Shown here one piece after another: positions 1-5,051 of a stretch of DNA of 5,051 bases. The position numbers and the translations under genes were made by a program. The stretch is from assembly GCA_034409055.1 (NCBI GenBank), contig DAOUMU010000249.1, forward strand, positions 1 to 5,051, written 5' to 3'. Every line of letters begins with the position of its first letter. The stretch's first letter is position 1. This stretch comes from DAOUMU01 sp034409055 (lineage in GTDB: Bacteria > Chloroflexota > Anaerolineae > 4572-78 > J111). The notes beneath the pieces were generated by a model. The model did not search any database. It had not been told where the DNA came from and was given only the letters and a program-made list of their open reading frames with translations.

Positions 1-2
1 GC

Positions 3-314
3 CGGACCCACCTCCTGCTCTTTTTGGTTGACTATGGGGGTAAGGTCTGTCAATCAGATGTGTCATTGTGCCAGCACCCTGAGGACTTGCACATTAGACC
101 GATGCCCCTTGTCCTGCCCGTAGCCAGTCCATTCCCAGAGCATGAGCTTGAGTATTGGTTTGACATTGCCGCCGAAGTTTTACCTACTGGCTTGTCTGTT
201 GAAACCTTAATCCAGACCTTGTTAGTGGCACCCTACGACGGTATCCCCGAGTTAGTCTATGAAAAAATCTGCGAACATTGTGGTTTTAGTTGGGAAGGAG
301 AAATAGCCAGATGA
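3..314 (+). CDS. Unrecognised protein, 3' portion; first gene of the MoxR-vWA-NACHT operon
   Basis: The frame is open from the left edge to a TGA at 312-314, giving about 103 codons, so it is most simply read as the C-terminal part of a longer protein. I do not recognise it. Internal starts are possible: TTG at 24 has no visible ribosome binding site, and ATG at 102 has only a GAGGA at 81-85, which is too far upstream to be convincing. The C-terminal 60 residues look like a small mainly helical domain (an EYWFDIAAE segment, then SVETLIQTLL, then ELVYEKICEHCGF). They include a CEHC pair near the end and two further cysteines in the earlier part; four cysteines alone do not establish a zinc site. 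No signal peptide or membrane segment is evident. Its stop overlaps the MoxR start by ATGA, so it is probably translated together with the ATPase and may be a further component or regulator of the system. That role is inference. That the frame is coding is moderately supported by its length and the tight coupling. Confidence 0.5.
   Translation, partial: RTHLLLFLVDYGGKVCQSDVSLCQHPEDLHIRPMPLVLPVASPFPEHELEYWFDIAAEVLPTGLSVETLIQTLLVAPYDGIPELVYEKICEHCGFSWEGEIAR
295..300 (+). promoter_or_regulatory. Ribosome binding site deciding the MoxR start
   Basis: AAGGAG lies 10 bases before the ATG at 311. It lies inside the end of the upstream gene. It argues for ATG 311 over the upstream in-frame TTG at 290, which would place this site inside the coding region. 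Confidence 0.75.
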
Positions 315-1234
315 CACCAAAAATATCTTCGGCACTGACCTACACCGGTCAGAAGCAACCTTCACCAGAGGAATACGGCCAGGATGGTCTCTACCCCTAC
401 CTGCCGTCGGATGAACTGGTCAATGCCGTTAATCTGACCATTTTCCTGGAGAAACGTCCTCTACTGATCAAGGGCGATCCAGGCTCCGGCAAAACGCGCC
501 TGGCTCAGCACGTTGCCTACGAACTCGGCTTGCCCTACGAAGCGTGGTACATCAAGTCTACCAGCCGGGCCCGCGATGGCCTCTATACCTACGATGCGGT
601 GCGCCGCCTGCACGATGCCCAATTAGCCGGACGAGCCGAGGGAGATCAGACCAAGGTGGATGACCCGGCCAACTATATTCGCCTGGGACCGCTAGGACGT
701 GCCTTCAAAAATAAGCAACGCACCGTTATCCTGATCGACGAGATTGACAAGGCTGACATTGACTTTCCTAACGACCTGCTGCTGGAACTGGACGAGCAGC
801 GGTTCATCATCGAGGAAACGGACGAGGAAATCAAGGCGCAAGAGCCGCCCATTGTCTTTATCACCAGCAACGACGAAAAGGACTTGCCCGATGCCTTCCT
901 GCGTCGTTGCCTGTTTCATTATATTGAGTTCCCTGCCCCCAAGCAGTTAGCAGCCATTGTCAAGGCCCACTTTCCAGTCTCCCCACCAGCTCTGGTGGAG
1001 GCAGCCATTGATCGCTTCCTGCAACTGCGCCAACAGATGGAACAGCAGAAAGGCAAGGCCGGCAAAAAGGTTAGTACCAGTGAATTGCTTGATTGGTTCG
1101 CCGTACTACGCCAGCATCCCGAGGATGAGATTCTGGCCGAACTGAAAGGACAATTGCTTTTCCCAGAAGTGATGCTCAAGAGTTGGGAAGATCATTTGCG
1201 CTACTTGCAGACAACGCCTGAAGGTGAGGAATGA
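311..1234 (+). CDS. MoxR-family AAA+ ATPase
   Basis: This is a 307-residue AAA+ ATPase of the MoxR type, acting in the cytosol, where such enzymes use ATP to remodel or activate partner proteins, usually together with a vWA-domain protein. Visible motifs are Walker A GDPGSGKT (residues 55-62, Lys61), Walker B ILIDEID with Asp143 and Glu144, and a sensor-1 segment ITSND with Asn187. DAFLRRC (194-200) supplies arginines expected for inter-subunit contact. The region before Walker A (TYTG, YPYLPSDELV) and the stretch after it (LPYEAWYIKSTSRARDGLYTYD) match, from memory, the branch found next to SAV_2336-like vWA proteins rather than the metabolic MoxR enzymes. A small helical lid with a lysine-rich stretch (about 248-262) follows. 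The length is usual for the family, with no fusion. ATG 311 is chosen because an AAGGAG precedes it and it forms an ATGA overlap with the upstream stop. The stop in turn overlaps the next start by ATGA, so production is coupled to the vWA partner. Family assignment is secure; the substrate is unknown. Confidence 0.95.
   Translation: MTPKISSALTYTGQKQPSPEEYGQDGLYPYLPSDELVNAVNLTIFLEKRPLLIKGDPGSGKTRLAQHVAYELGLPYEAWYIKSTSRARDGLYTYDAVRRLHDAQLAGRAEGDQTKVDDPANYIRLGPLGRAFKNKQRTVILIDEIDKADIDFPNDLLLELDEQRFIIEETDEEIKAQEPPIVFITSNDEKDLPDAFLRRCLFHYIEFPAPKQLAAIVKAHFPVSPPALVEAAIDRFLQLRQQMEQQKGKAGKKVSTSELLDWFAVLRQHPEDEILAELKGQLLFPEVMLKSWEDHLRYLQTTPEGEE
1221..1229 (+). promoter_or_regulatory. Ribosome binding site for the vWA gene
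   Basis: AAGGTGAGG precedes the ATG at 1231, inside the last codons of the MoxR gene. The core AAGGTG leaves 4 bases to the start. Together with the ATGA overlap it suggests translation by reinitiation from the ATPase gene. Confidence 0.55.
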
Positions 1235-2367
1235 ATCCGGACGAATTGCCCTTATTAGACCTCTTTAATCGTCTGCGCGACCACGGTCTGCCGCTTGGCA
1301 TTGAGGAGTATACCTCAGTACTCCGCGCGTTGCAGGCTGGCTTTGGTGCTGAGGATCGCCGGGCGCTGGCTCAACTTTGCTGTACCTTATGGACCAAGTC
1401 CGACGAGGAAGTCCGCCTATTTCATCGCCTTTTCGAGCAGATGCTGGCCCAGCCGATTGCTCGACCCAGAGAGCCTGCATCATCCGAACAACCCCCGCAG
1501 CCTCCACCAGAGACGCCTCTTGAAACACCACCGTCGGAGAAGCCGCCCCCAGAGACGCCTCTGCCTGCTTCCACACCAACTGCCCCCACCCCACCACCCA
1601 CCCTTACCCTGGAGATGGATGAACCGGTGCAAGTTGTCCAGGCCGTCCGGCGCAGTGGGCGTGATGATTGGGAAATGGGGCGTCCCCGCTTCAGCCTGCT
1701 GACCGACTACTTCCCGGTCACCCGTCGGCAGATGAAACAAAGCTGGCGGCATCTGCGTCGCCCGGTGCGCGAAGGGCCGCCGGAAGAATTGGATGTAAGG
1801 GCCACAGTTGAAAAGGCGGGACGTGAGGGAATGTTACTGGAGCTGGTCCTGGTGCCGCGTCGCTCCAACCGGGCCGAATTGGTGCTGTTGATTGACCAGG
1901 ATGGCTCGATGGTGCCTTTTCATTCTCTCGCGCGCCAATTGGTCGAAACGGTGCAGCGTGGCGGACGGTTGAGACAGGCCGGGGCCTACTACTTTCACGA
2001 CTATCCCGATGGCTACCTCTACCGCGACCCAGCTCGGCTGGAAGCCCACCCCATTTCCAAGGTGCTGACAGCCATCGGTGAACGAACCGCCGTCCTTATT
2101 GTCAGCGATGCCGGTGCCGCCCGAGGTAATTTTGACTCTGAGCGTATTGAACGAACTCAAGCCTTCATTGAACAATTGAAGCAGTATGTTCGCCGTTATG
2201 CCTGGCTCAACCCAATGCCTAACCATCGCTGGCCTGACACCACAGCGGGTGAGATTGCCCGGCTGGTACCGATGTTTGAGTTGAACCGATCCGGGCTAGA
2301 GGCAGGCATTAGTGCCTTGCGAGGTCAGTATGTTTACTGGGAGAAAATGTATCGATGGATGATCTGA
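1231..2367 (+). CDS. SAV_2336-like N-terminal domain plus vWA domain protein, partner of MoxR
   Basis: This is a 378-residue protein in three parts. Residues 5-72 form a helical domain with a PLGIEEY segment and a CCTLWTKSDEE signature, which I recognise as the SAV_2336-type N-terminal domain seen in MoxR-linked vWA proteins. Residues 75-124 are a proline- and threonine-rich, presumably disordered linker. From about 140 there is a conserved block (RRQMKQSWRHLRRP, then GPPEELDV) leading into a vWA fold. Its metal site reads DQDGS at 222-226 in place of the canonical DxSxS, so the first serine is an aspartate. VLIVSDAGAARG (Asp293) provides the later acidic strand end. The C-terminal NPMPNHRW and ELNRSGLEAGISALRGQY segments are also familiar for this group. 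vWA proteins bind ligands or scaffold complexes, and the MoxR enzyme next door is the likely remodeller. There is no C-terminal effector fusion, unlike some relatives. No signal peptide or membrane segment is seen. Start ATG 1231 is fixed by the overlap and the ribosome binding site. Confidence 0.9.
   Translation: MNPDELPLLDLFNRLRDHGLPLGIEEYTSVLRALQAGFGAEDRRALAQLCCTLWTKSDEEVRLFHRLFEQMLAQPIARPREPASSEQPPQPPPETPLETPPSEKPPPETPLPASTPTAPTPPPTLTLEMDEPVQVVQAVRRSGRDDWEMGRPRFSLLTDYFPVTRRQMKQSWRHLRRPVREGPPEELDVRATVEKAGREGMLLELVLVPRRSNRAELVLLIDQDGSMVPFHSLARQLVETVQRGGRLRQAGAYYFHDYPDGYLYRDPARLEAHPISKVLTAIGERTAVLIVSDAGAARGNFDSERIERTQAFIEQLKQYVRRYAWLNPMPNHRWPDTTAGEIARLVPMFELNRSGLEAGISALRGQYVYWEKMYRWMI
1501..1563 (+). 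repeat. Short imperfect direct repeat in the proline-rich linker
   Basis: The encoded heptapeptide PPPETPL occurs at residues 91-97 and again at 105-111, exactly 14 codons apart. At DNA level CCAGAGACGCCTCT is identical at 1507-1520 and 1549-1562. It probably arose by slippage or local duplication and would let the spacing between the N-terminal domain and the vWA domain vary between strains. Confidence 0.7.
2339..2343 (+). promoter_or_regulatory. Ribosome binding site for the NACHT gene
   Basis: GGGAG lies 11 bases before the ATG at 2355, within the end of the vWA gene. It supports the 2355 start. ATGs at 2347 and 2359 are in the vWA frame and cannot start the NACHT protein. Confidence 0.5.
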
Positions 2368-4928
2368 CTATTGCTCCTGACCAATCCAATGCTGCCAGTC
2401 GTGAGGCTGCCATCGAGCGCATCGCTAACTTTGTCCAAGAATTTGGTGAAGCTCATCTCACGCTGGCTTGCCACGCCGCCTTTCCCCTAGTTCTCACCCC
2501 TGACCTCGTCTATCGCATCTGGGCCAACTTTATTCCTCAAGTACCCTGGACAGCCGTGGCTGATCTGCTTCTTTCGCGGTTGTGTCGCGAGGTGGGATAC
2601 GAATTATATGAAATCGATGCCACCATCCGCAACACGTTGCTCAAAGAGTTAAGAGAGGATGAACGCTTTGGGCAACAACGTTTAAACGACCTGGCTGATT
2701 TTCTGACTGAATATGTAGCTGATCAACTGGAAAGCGATGATCCTGAAGTGAGCAATTTGACCCAGGCTCAACGATGGACGGCCCTGGCATATACTCGACC
2801 TGTCGAGGCAGCACGTAAACTGGCACTAGCATTGTCAGAGTCGATTGGTAAGAATGATGCAGAATTGATTCGAGTAGCCTCATTGGTTGAGACGCTTTCA
2901 GAGCCATTGGCCGCCTTTGAAGTACTGATAACGTACGCGACTGGAATAGCGAGTTGGACACGCGGAGAAATCAAGAAGGCCGCGACTATGCTTGGTGATT
3001 TACCAATCCAACAAGAGCAGGTACAGGCCTTGGAAACCAACTTGCCTGTACCTGCGCCACTACTTCGGGAGATCAAAAATATCAAAGGCCAATCTTCTGA
3101 ACCACCACCCTCTCCCCTCGTTACCATTGATCAAATCGAGCAACTGACAAATTTAACAGTTAATTTCATTATTGAAAAATTAGAACAATTAGCTGAATTA
3201 TTAAAACGAGTTGATGTAATTACACGGCTTAGTGAGACTGGTGTTCTGGAACTCAAAGCTGGCAACCAGCATTTGTCTCTGACACCTAATCTCTTGGATG
3301 CTTTTAAGCTGCTAGCCCTAACAGTAGACGTTGTTGCCAGCGCCCGCCACCGGGCATACGCTGCTTGGTTGGCTGTCCGTCGTCCTACAAGGCCAATCCA
3401 ACGAGTTGCTGCCCGTGAGTATTATGTTCCCCTGAGCGGATCGGTGAGCTTAGAAAAAGACCTCCTTCCACTTCATTTCAGCGAACGTCGAATTGTAGGC
3501 GAAGGTCCCCAACGGCAGATTGAACGCGTTCACTTAACTGATGTAGCTGAGGCAGTTGATAAATATCCCGCCTTTGTCTTGTTAGGAGCACCAGGTAGTG
3601 GAAAAAGCACCGTATTACAGAGACTTGCCCTCACCACAGCCCAGGCTTTTCTAACAGAAACTGGGCGCCGTTTGCCCTTGCTAATTACTCTGGCCGCTTA
3701 TAACTGGCAAAGGTCGTCGCCTTTGGAGTATGTTCGACGAATTTGTCAGACCATGTTGGCTGATGACTTCGTGGATTTGGCTCGTAGTGGACACATACTA
3801 CTCTTAACTGATGGTTTCAATGAAATGTTAAGATTATCTAACCTGAGTGACCACCGCCGACGAGCCAATGCATGGGAACATTTCATTGCAGAATATTTTA
3901 GTGAGATCGGCTCAGATAGCAGCCGGGTTATCATCACTAGCCGAACAGCCGACTACGACCAGCCGCTGGGGCTGCCGATAGTAGAGATTGAGCCACTCAA
4001 TGAAGAGCAGATAGCTAGCTTTCTGCGAGCCTATCTAGGTGACGAAGCTGGTAACGCCTTGGCTGCAATCAAGCGGCTAGACTTGCTGGGGCAAGCATGT
4101 ACCCCTTACTCTCTCTCTATCTTGGCCCAACTATATGATCCTGCTGGCGGCGACCTGCCGCCAAACCGCGGTCGTCTCTTTGCTCGATACGCTCGTTTTC
4201 TCTTGGAGGGCGAAAGACAAGCTGGCTATGATTGGTACGAGCTAGATGCAACCCTGGCCGCCTTGGCTGAGCTAGCCTATACCTTGCAACAACGCGGTGA
4301 AAATGTGGCACTAACCGCCGCTGAGATACAGGCTTTGTTGCCCACAGAGGTAATGGTACCTGGCCAAAAACAGACTATTGCTATCCCAATAGAGGCCGTT
4401 CTTAATATAGCCAGCAATGTTGGTATAATTACCACTGCTTCCGGAGTAGAGGGGGTATACAAATTCAACCATCAAACAGTACAGGAACAGTTTGCAGCCC
4501 AACACTTGTTAGCTCGTTGGCAAATTGGGAATGACTTGACGGTTTTATGGCATTCGCCACGCACTCATCGTGAAATGCCGTCGCCCGAAATAGGCGAGTG
4601 GGATCCACTACCACCACCACCCGCTACTGGTTGGGAACAAACGACTATATTGGCTGCGGGTATGTTAGACAAACCCGATAGTTTTGTGAGGACTGTTTTA
4701 AGTGTTAACCCACCCCTGGCCGGACGTTGTATCATCGAAGGAAACAGTCAAGTTGCCTCCTCTACTTTGGATGCAGTGCGCCAAGCTCTTGTGGCTGATC
4801 TTAGCAATCCAACTTTGCATCGCCGTGTTCGTTTACAAGCGGGGCGAATATTGGGTGTTATAGGCGATCCTCGTTTTGTCCCAAAAATGATTGGAAAAGT
4901 AGAGATGATCTCGCCTGATCTAGTCTAG
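2355..4928 (+). CDS. NACHT-domain STAND NTPase with conserved helical N-terminal module
   Basis: This is an 857-residue cytosolic switch ATPase. Residues about 14-197 form an all-helical module (FVQEFGEAHLTLACHAAFPL, then TPDLVYRIWANF, ELYEID, RFGQQRLNDLADFL, QRWTALAYTRP) that I recall from cyanobacterial and chloroflexal proteins encoded beside MoxR-vWA pairs; its role is unknown. Residues 257-291 look like an amphipathic or coiled-coil helix. The REYYVPLSG segment (354-362) leads into the NACHT domain. Walker A is GAPGSGKST (411-419, Lys417), Walker B is LLLTDGFNE (Asp486, Glu490), sensor 1 is VIITSR (Arg530), and the helical part has a CTPYSLSIL segment (Pro584). A winged-helix-like region ends in FNHQTVQEQFAAQHLL (704-719). 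Then come EWDPLPPPP, TGWEQTTILAAGM, NPPLAGRC (785-792) and a short HEAT-like end with GDPRF (837-841). The protein stops 16 residues later with no WD40, TPR or FGE-like sensor or effector. All nucleotide-binding motifs are intact. A defence role is inferred from architecture and neighbours. Confidence 0.92.
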   Translation: MDDLTIAPDQSNAASREAAIERIANFVQEFGEAHLTLACHAAFPLVLTPDLVYRIWANFIPQVPWTAVADLLLSRLCREVGYELYEIDATIRNTLLKELREDERFGQQRLNDLADFLTEYVADQLESDDPEVSNLTQAQRWTALAYTRPVEAARKLALALSESIGKNDAELIRVASLVETLSEPLAAFEVLITYATGIASWTRGEIKKAATMLGDLPIQQEQVQALETNLPVPAPLLREIKNIKGQSSEPPPSPLVTIDQIEQLTNLTVNFIIEKLEQLAELLKRVDVITRLSETGVLELKAGNQHLSLTPNLLDAFKLLALTVDVVASARHRAYAAWLAVRRPTRPIQRVAAREYYVPLSGSVSLEKDLLPLHFSERRIVGEGPQRQIERVHLTDVAEAVDKYPAFVLLGAPGSGKSTVLQRLALTTAQAFLTETGRRLPLLITLAAYNWQRSSPLEYVRRICQTMLADDFVDLARSGHILLLTDGFNEMLRLSNLSDHRRRANAWEHFIAEYFSEIGSDSSRVIITSRTADYDQPLGLPIVEIEPLNEEQIASFLRAYLGDEAGNALAAIKRLDLLGQACTPYSLSILAQLYDPAGGDLPPNRGRLFARYARFLLEGERQAGYDWYELDATLAALAELAYTLQQRGENVALTAAEIQALLPTEVMVPGQKQTIAIPIEAVLNIASNVGIITTASGVEGVYKFNHQTVQEQFAAQHLLARWQIGNDLTVLWHSPRTHREMPSPEIGEWDPLPPPPATGWEQTTILAAGMLDKPDSFVRTVLSVNPPLAGRCIIEGNSQVASSTLDAVRQALVADLSNPTLHRRVRLQAGRILGVIGDPRFVPKMIGKVEMISPDLV
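3017..3055 (+). repeat. Strong intragenic hairpin at the end of the NACHT N-terminal module
   Basis: GCAGGTACAGGC (3017-3028) is perfectly complementary to GCCTGTACCTGC (3044-3055). Inside the loop, TTGG (3030-3033) can pair with CCAA (3037-3040) across AAA. The result is a 12-bp stem, a small internal loop and a 4-bp upper stem. It encodes residues about 221-234, the linker between the N-terminal module and the helix before the NACHT domain. No T-run follows, so a conventional terminator is unlikely. Confidence 0.7.
3151..3210 (+). other. AT-rich patch inside the NACHT gene
   Basis: Counted by eye, 12 of these 60 bases are G or C (20 %), while for example 39 of 60 are G or C at 601-660. The reading frame stays open and encodes part of the amphipathic helix at about residues 266-286 (IIEKLEQLAELLK), rich in Ile, Leu, Asn and Lys. 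It could mark a recombination or domain-exchange joint, or simply reflect amino-acid choice. Confidence 0.55.
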
Positions 4929-4934
4929 TTTCTG

Positions 4935-4965
4935 TCAGGAAACCCCTAATCCGGGTTAGACCTGA
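4935..4965 (+). terminator. Imperfect inverted repeat just after the NACHT stop; possible terminator
   Basis: TCAGG (4935-4939) pairs with CCTGA (4961-4965) and AACCC (4941-4945) with GGGTT (4953-4957), giving 10 pairs with a small internal loop and a 7-base loop. It lies 7 bases after the stop codon, the expected place for operon termination. No T-run follows, so it would be a weak or factor-dependent terminator, or a 3'-end stabilising structure. Confidence 0.35.
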
Positions 4966-4985
4966 ATCACCAGAGGTGATATAGT
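4956..4985 (+). promoter_or_regulatory. Candidate promoter with a perfect palindrome in its spacer
   Basis: TATAGT (4980-4985) differs from the TATAAT -10 consensus at one position. A poor -35 candidate, TTAGAC (4956-4961), lies 18 bases upstream. Between them and touching the -10 is ATCACC-AGA-GGTGAT (4966-4980), a perfect 6-bp palindrome. A transcript from here would start near 4992 and serve the gene at 5020. The weak -35 would fit a promoter needing an activator that binds the palindrome; this is inference. Confidence 0.35.
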
Positions 4986-4989
4986 TGTG

Positions 4990-5005
4990 GTGTAAAAACT
5001 TACAC
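4990..5005 (+). promoter_or_regulatory. Perfect palindrome, candidate operator for the downstream gene
   Basis: GTGTAA-AAAC-TTACAC is a perfect 6-bp inverted repeat with a 4-base spacer, the size expected for a dimeric helix-turn-helix repressor. It would cover the predicted transcription start of the candidate promoter and ends 4 bases before the ribosome binding site. The binding protein cannot be named from the sequence. Confidence 0.45.
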
Positions 5006-5009
5006 ATCT

Positions 5010-5015
5010 GGAGGT
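5010..5015 (+). promoter_or_regulatory. Ribosome binding site for the gene at the right edge
   Basis: GGAGGT is a near-perfect Shine-Dalgarno match 4 bases before the ATG at 5020. It is the best-formed site in the window and the main support for a new gene here. Confidence 0.65.
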
Positions 5016-5019
5016 CAAA

Positions 5020-5051
5020 ATGCTCAGATTACGTTATACACCCGTGGATAT
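5020..5051 (+). CDS. Start of a further gene, truncated by the window edge
   Basis: An ATG at 5020 opens a frame reading MLRLRYTPVD that runs off the right edge with no stop. Only ten complete codons are visible, too few to assign a family. It is separated from the NACHT gene by 91 bases holding a possible terminator, promoter and operator, so it is probably a separately controlled unit on the same strand. It could be a regulator of its own promoter, an effector of the system, or unrelated. Confidence 0.5.
   Translation, partial: MLRLRYTPVD

Noticed and set aside
290..310. Upstream TTG start extending the MoxR protein by 7 residues
   Set aside because: It would place the clear AAGGAG ribosome binding site inside the coding region. 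ATG 311 has good spacing and forms the same ATGA overlap as the next junction.
983..998. Perfect palindrome CCACCAG-CT-CTGGTGG in the MoxR gene
   Set aside because: Only 7 bp, inside conserved coding sequence (Pro-Ala-Leu-Val codons), with no regulatory position; chance is sufficient.
1265..1752. Several long open frames on both strands across the proline-rich part of the vWA gene
   Set aside because: They come from the C-rich, low-complexity linker, have histidine- or glycine/tryptophan-rich low-complexity translations, and lie opposite or inside a well-supported gene.
1834..2226. 130-codon antisense open frame inside the vWA gene
   Set aside because: It lies wholly opposite the conserved vWA domain, has no recognisable motif, and is explained by codon bias on the coding strand.
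2641..3127. Two overlapping antisense open frames opposite the NACHT N-terminal half
   Set aside because: They overlap each other and a conserved coding region, and their translations show no family features.
4145..4163. Inverted repeat TGGCGGC-GACCT-GCCGCCA inside the NACHT gene
   Set aside because: A 7-bp GC-rich stem within coding sequence and no T-run; weaker than the 3017-3055 hairpin and likely to arise from codon composition.
4929..4949. Read-through or frameshift continuing the NACHT gene into a lost effector domain
   Set aside because: A second in-frame stop (TAA at 4947-4949) follows closely, and no frame up to the next start resembles an FGE-like domain.
1..5051. tRNA, rRNA, CRISPR array, insertion sequence or attachment site
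   Set aside because: Reading both strands I saw no regularly spaced repeats, transposase motifs, terminal inverted repeats or tRNA-like cloverleaf. Apart from the 91-base gap at 4929-5019 the window is filled by coding sequence.

Overview
The window is a compact, single-strand (+) gene block with typical bacterial protein families, AAGGAG/GGAGG-type ribosome binding sites and stop/start overlaps. By eye the MoxR and vWA genes are GC-richer than the NACHT gene. Family resemblance, from memory and without a search, points to Chloroflexota or possibly a filamentous cyanobacterium, because close relatives of all three large genes are common there. The taxonomic guess is weak.

Layout: (1) The 3' part of an unrecognised reading frame enters from the left edge and stops at 314. 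(2) A MoxR-type AAA+ ATPase (311-1234) overlaps it by ATGA. (3) A SAV_2336-like N-terminal domain joined through a proline-rich linker to a von Willebrand factor A (vWA) domain (1231-2367) overlaps the ATPase gene by ATGA. (4) A large NACHT NTPase of the STAND class (2355-4928) overlaps the vWA gene by 13 bases. (5) A 91-base intergenic stretch (4929-5019) is dense in inverted repeats. (6) A good ribosome binding site and the first codons of another + strand gene follow (5020 to the right edge).

Genes 1-4 look like one translationally coupled operon. MoxR ATPases typically work with vWA proteins as a chaperone-like remodelling pair. A STAND/NACHT protein is a nucleotide-driven switch that senses a threat and then oligomerises. 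Together they resemble the predicted MoxR-vWA three-component conflict (immunity or programmed-death) systems described from comparative genomics. The assignment to defence is inference, since nothing in the window shows a phage-specific function.

The most interesting points are these. The NACHT protein carries a conserved helical N-terminal module in front of the ATPase. It ends where related proteins, as I recall them, continue into a formylglycine-generating-enzyme-like domain, so no recognisable effector lies in the window. A strong 12-bp intragenic hairpin (3017-3055) lies at the end of its N-terminal module, followed by a very AT-rich patch. Two perfect palindromes sit around a candidate promoter in front of the last gene.
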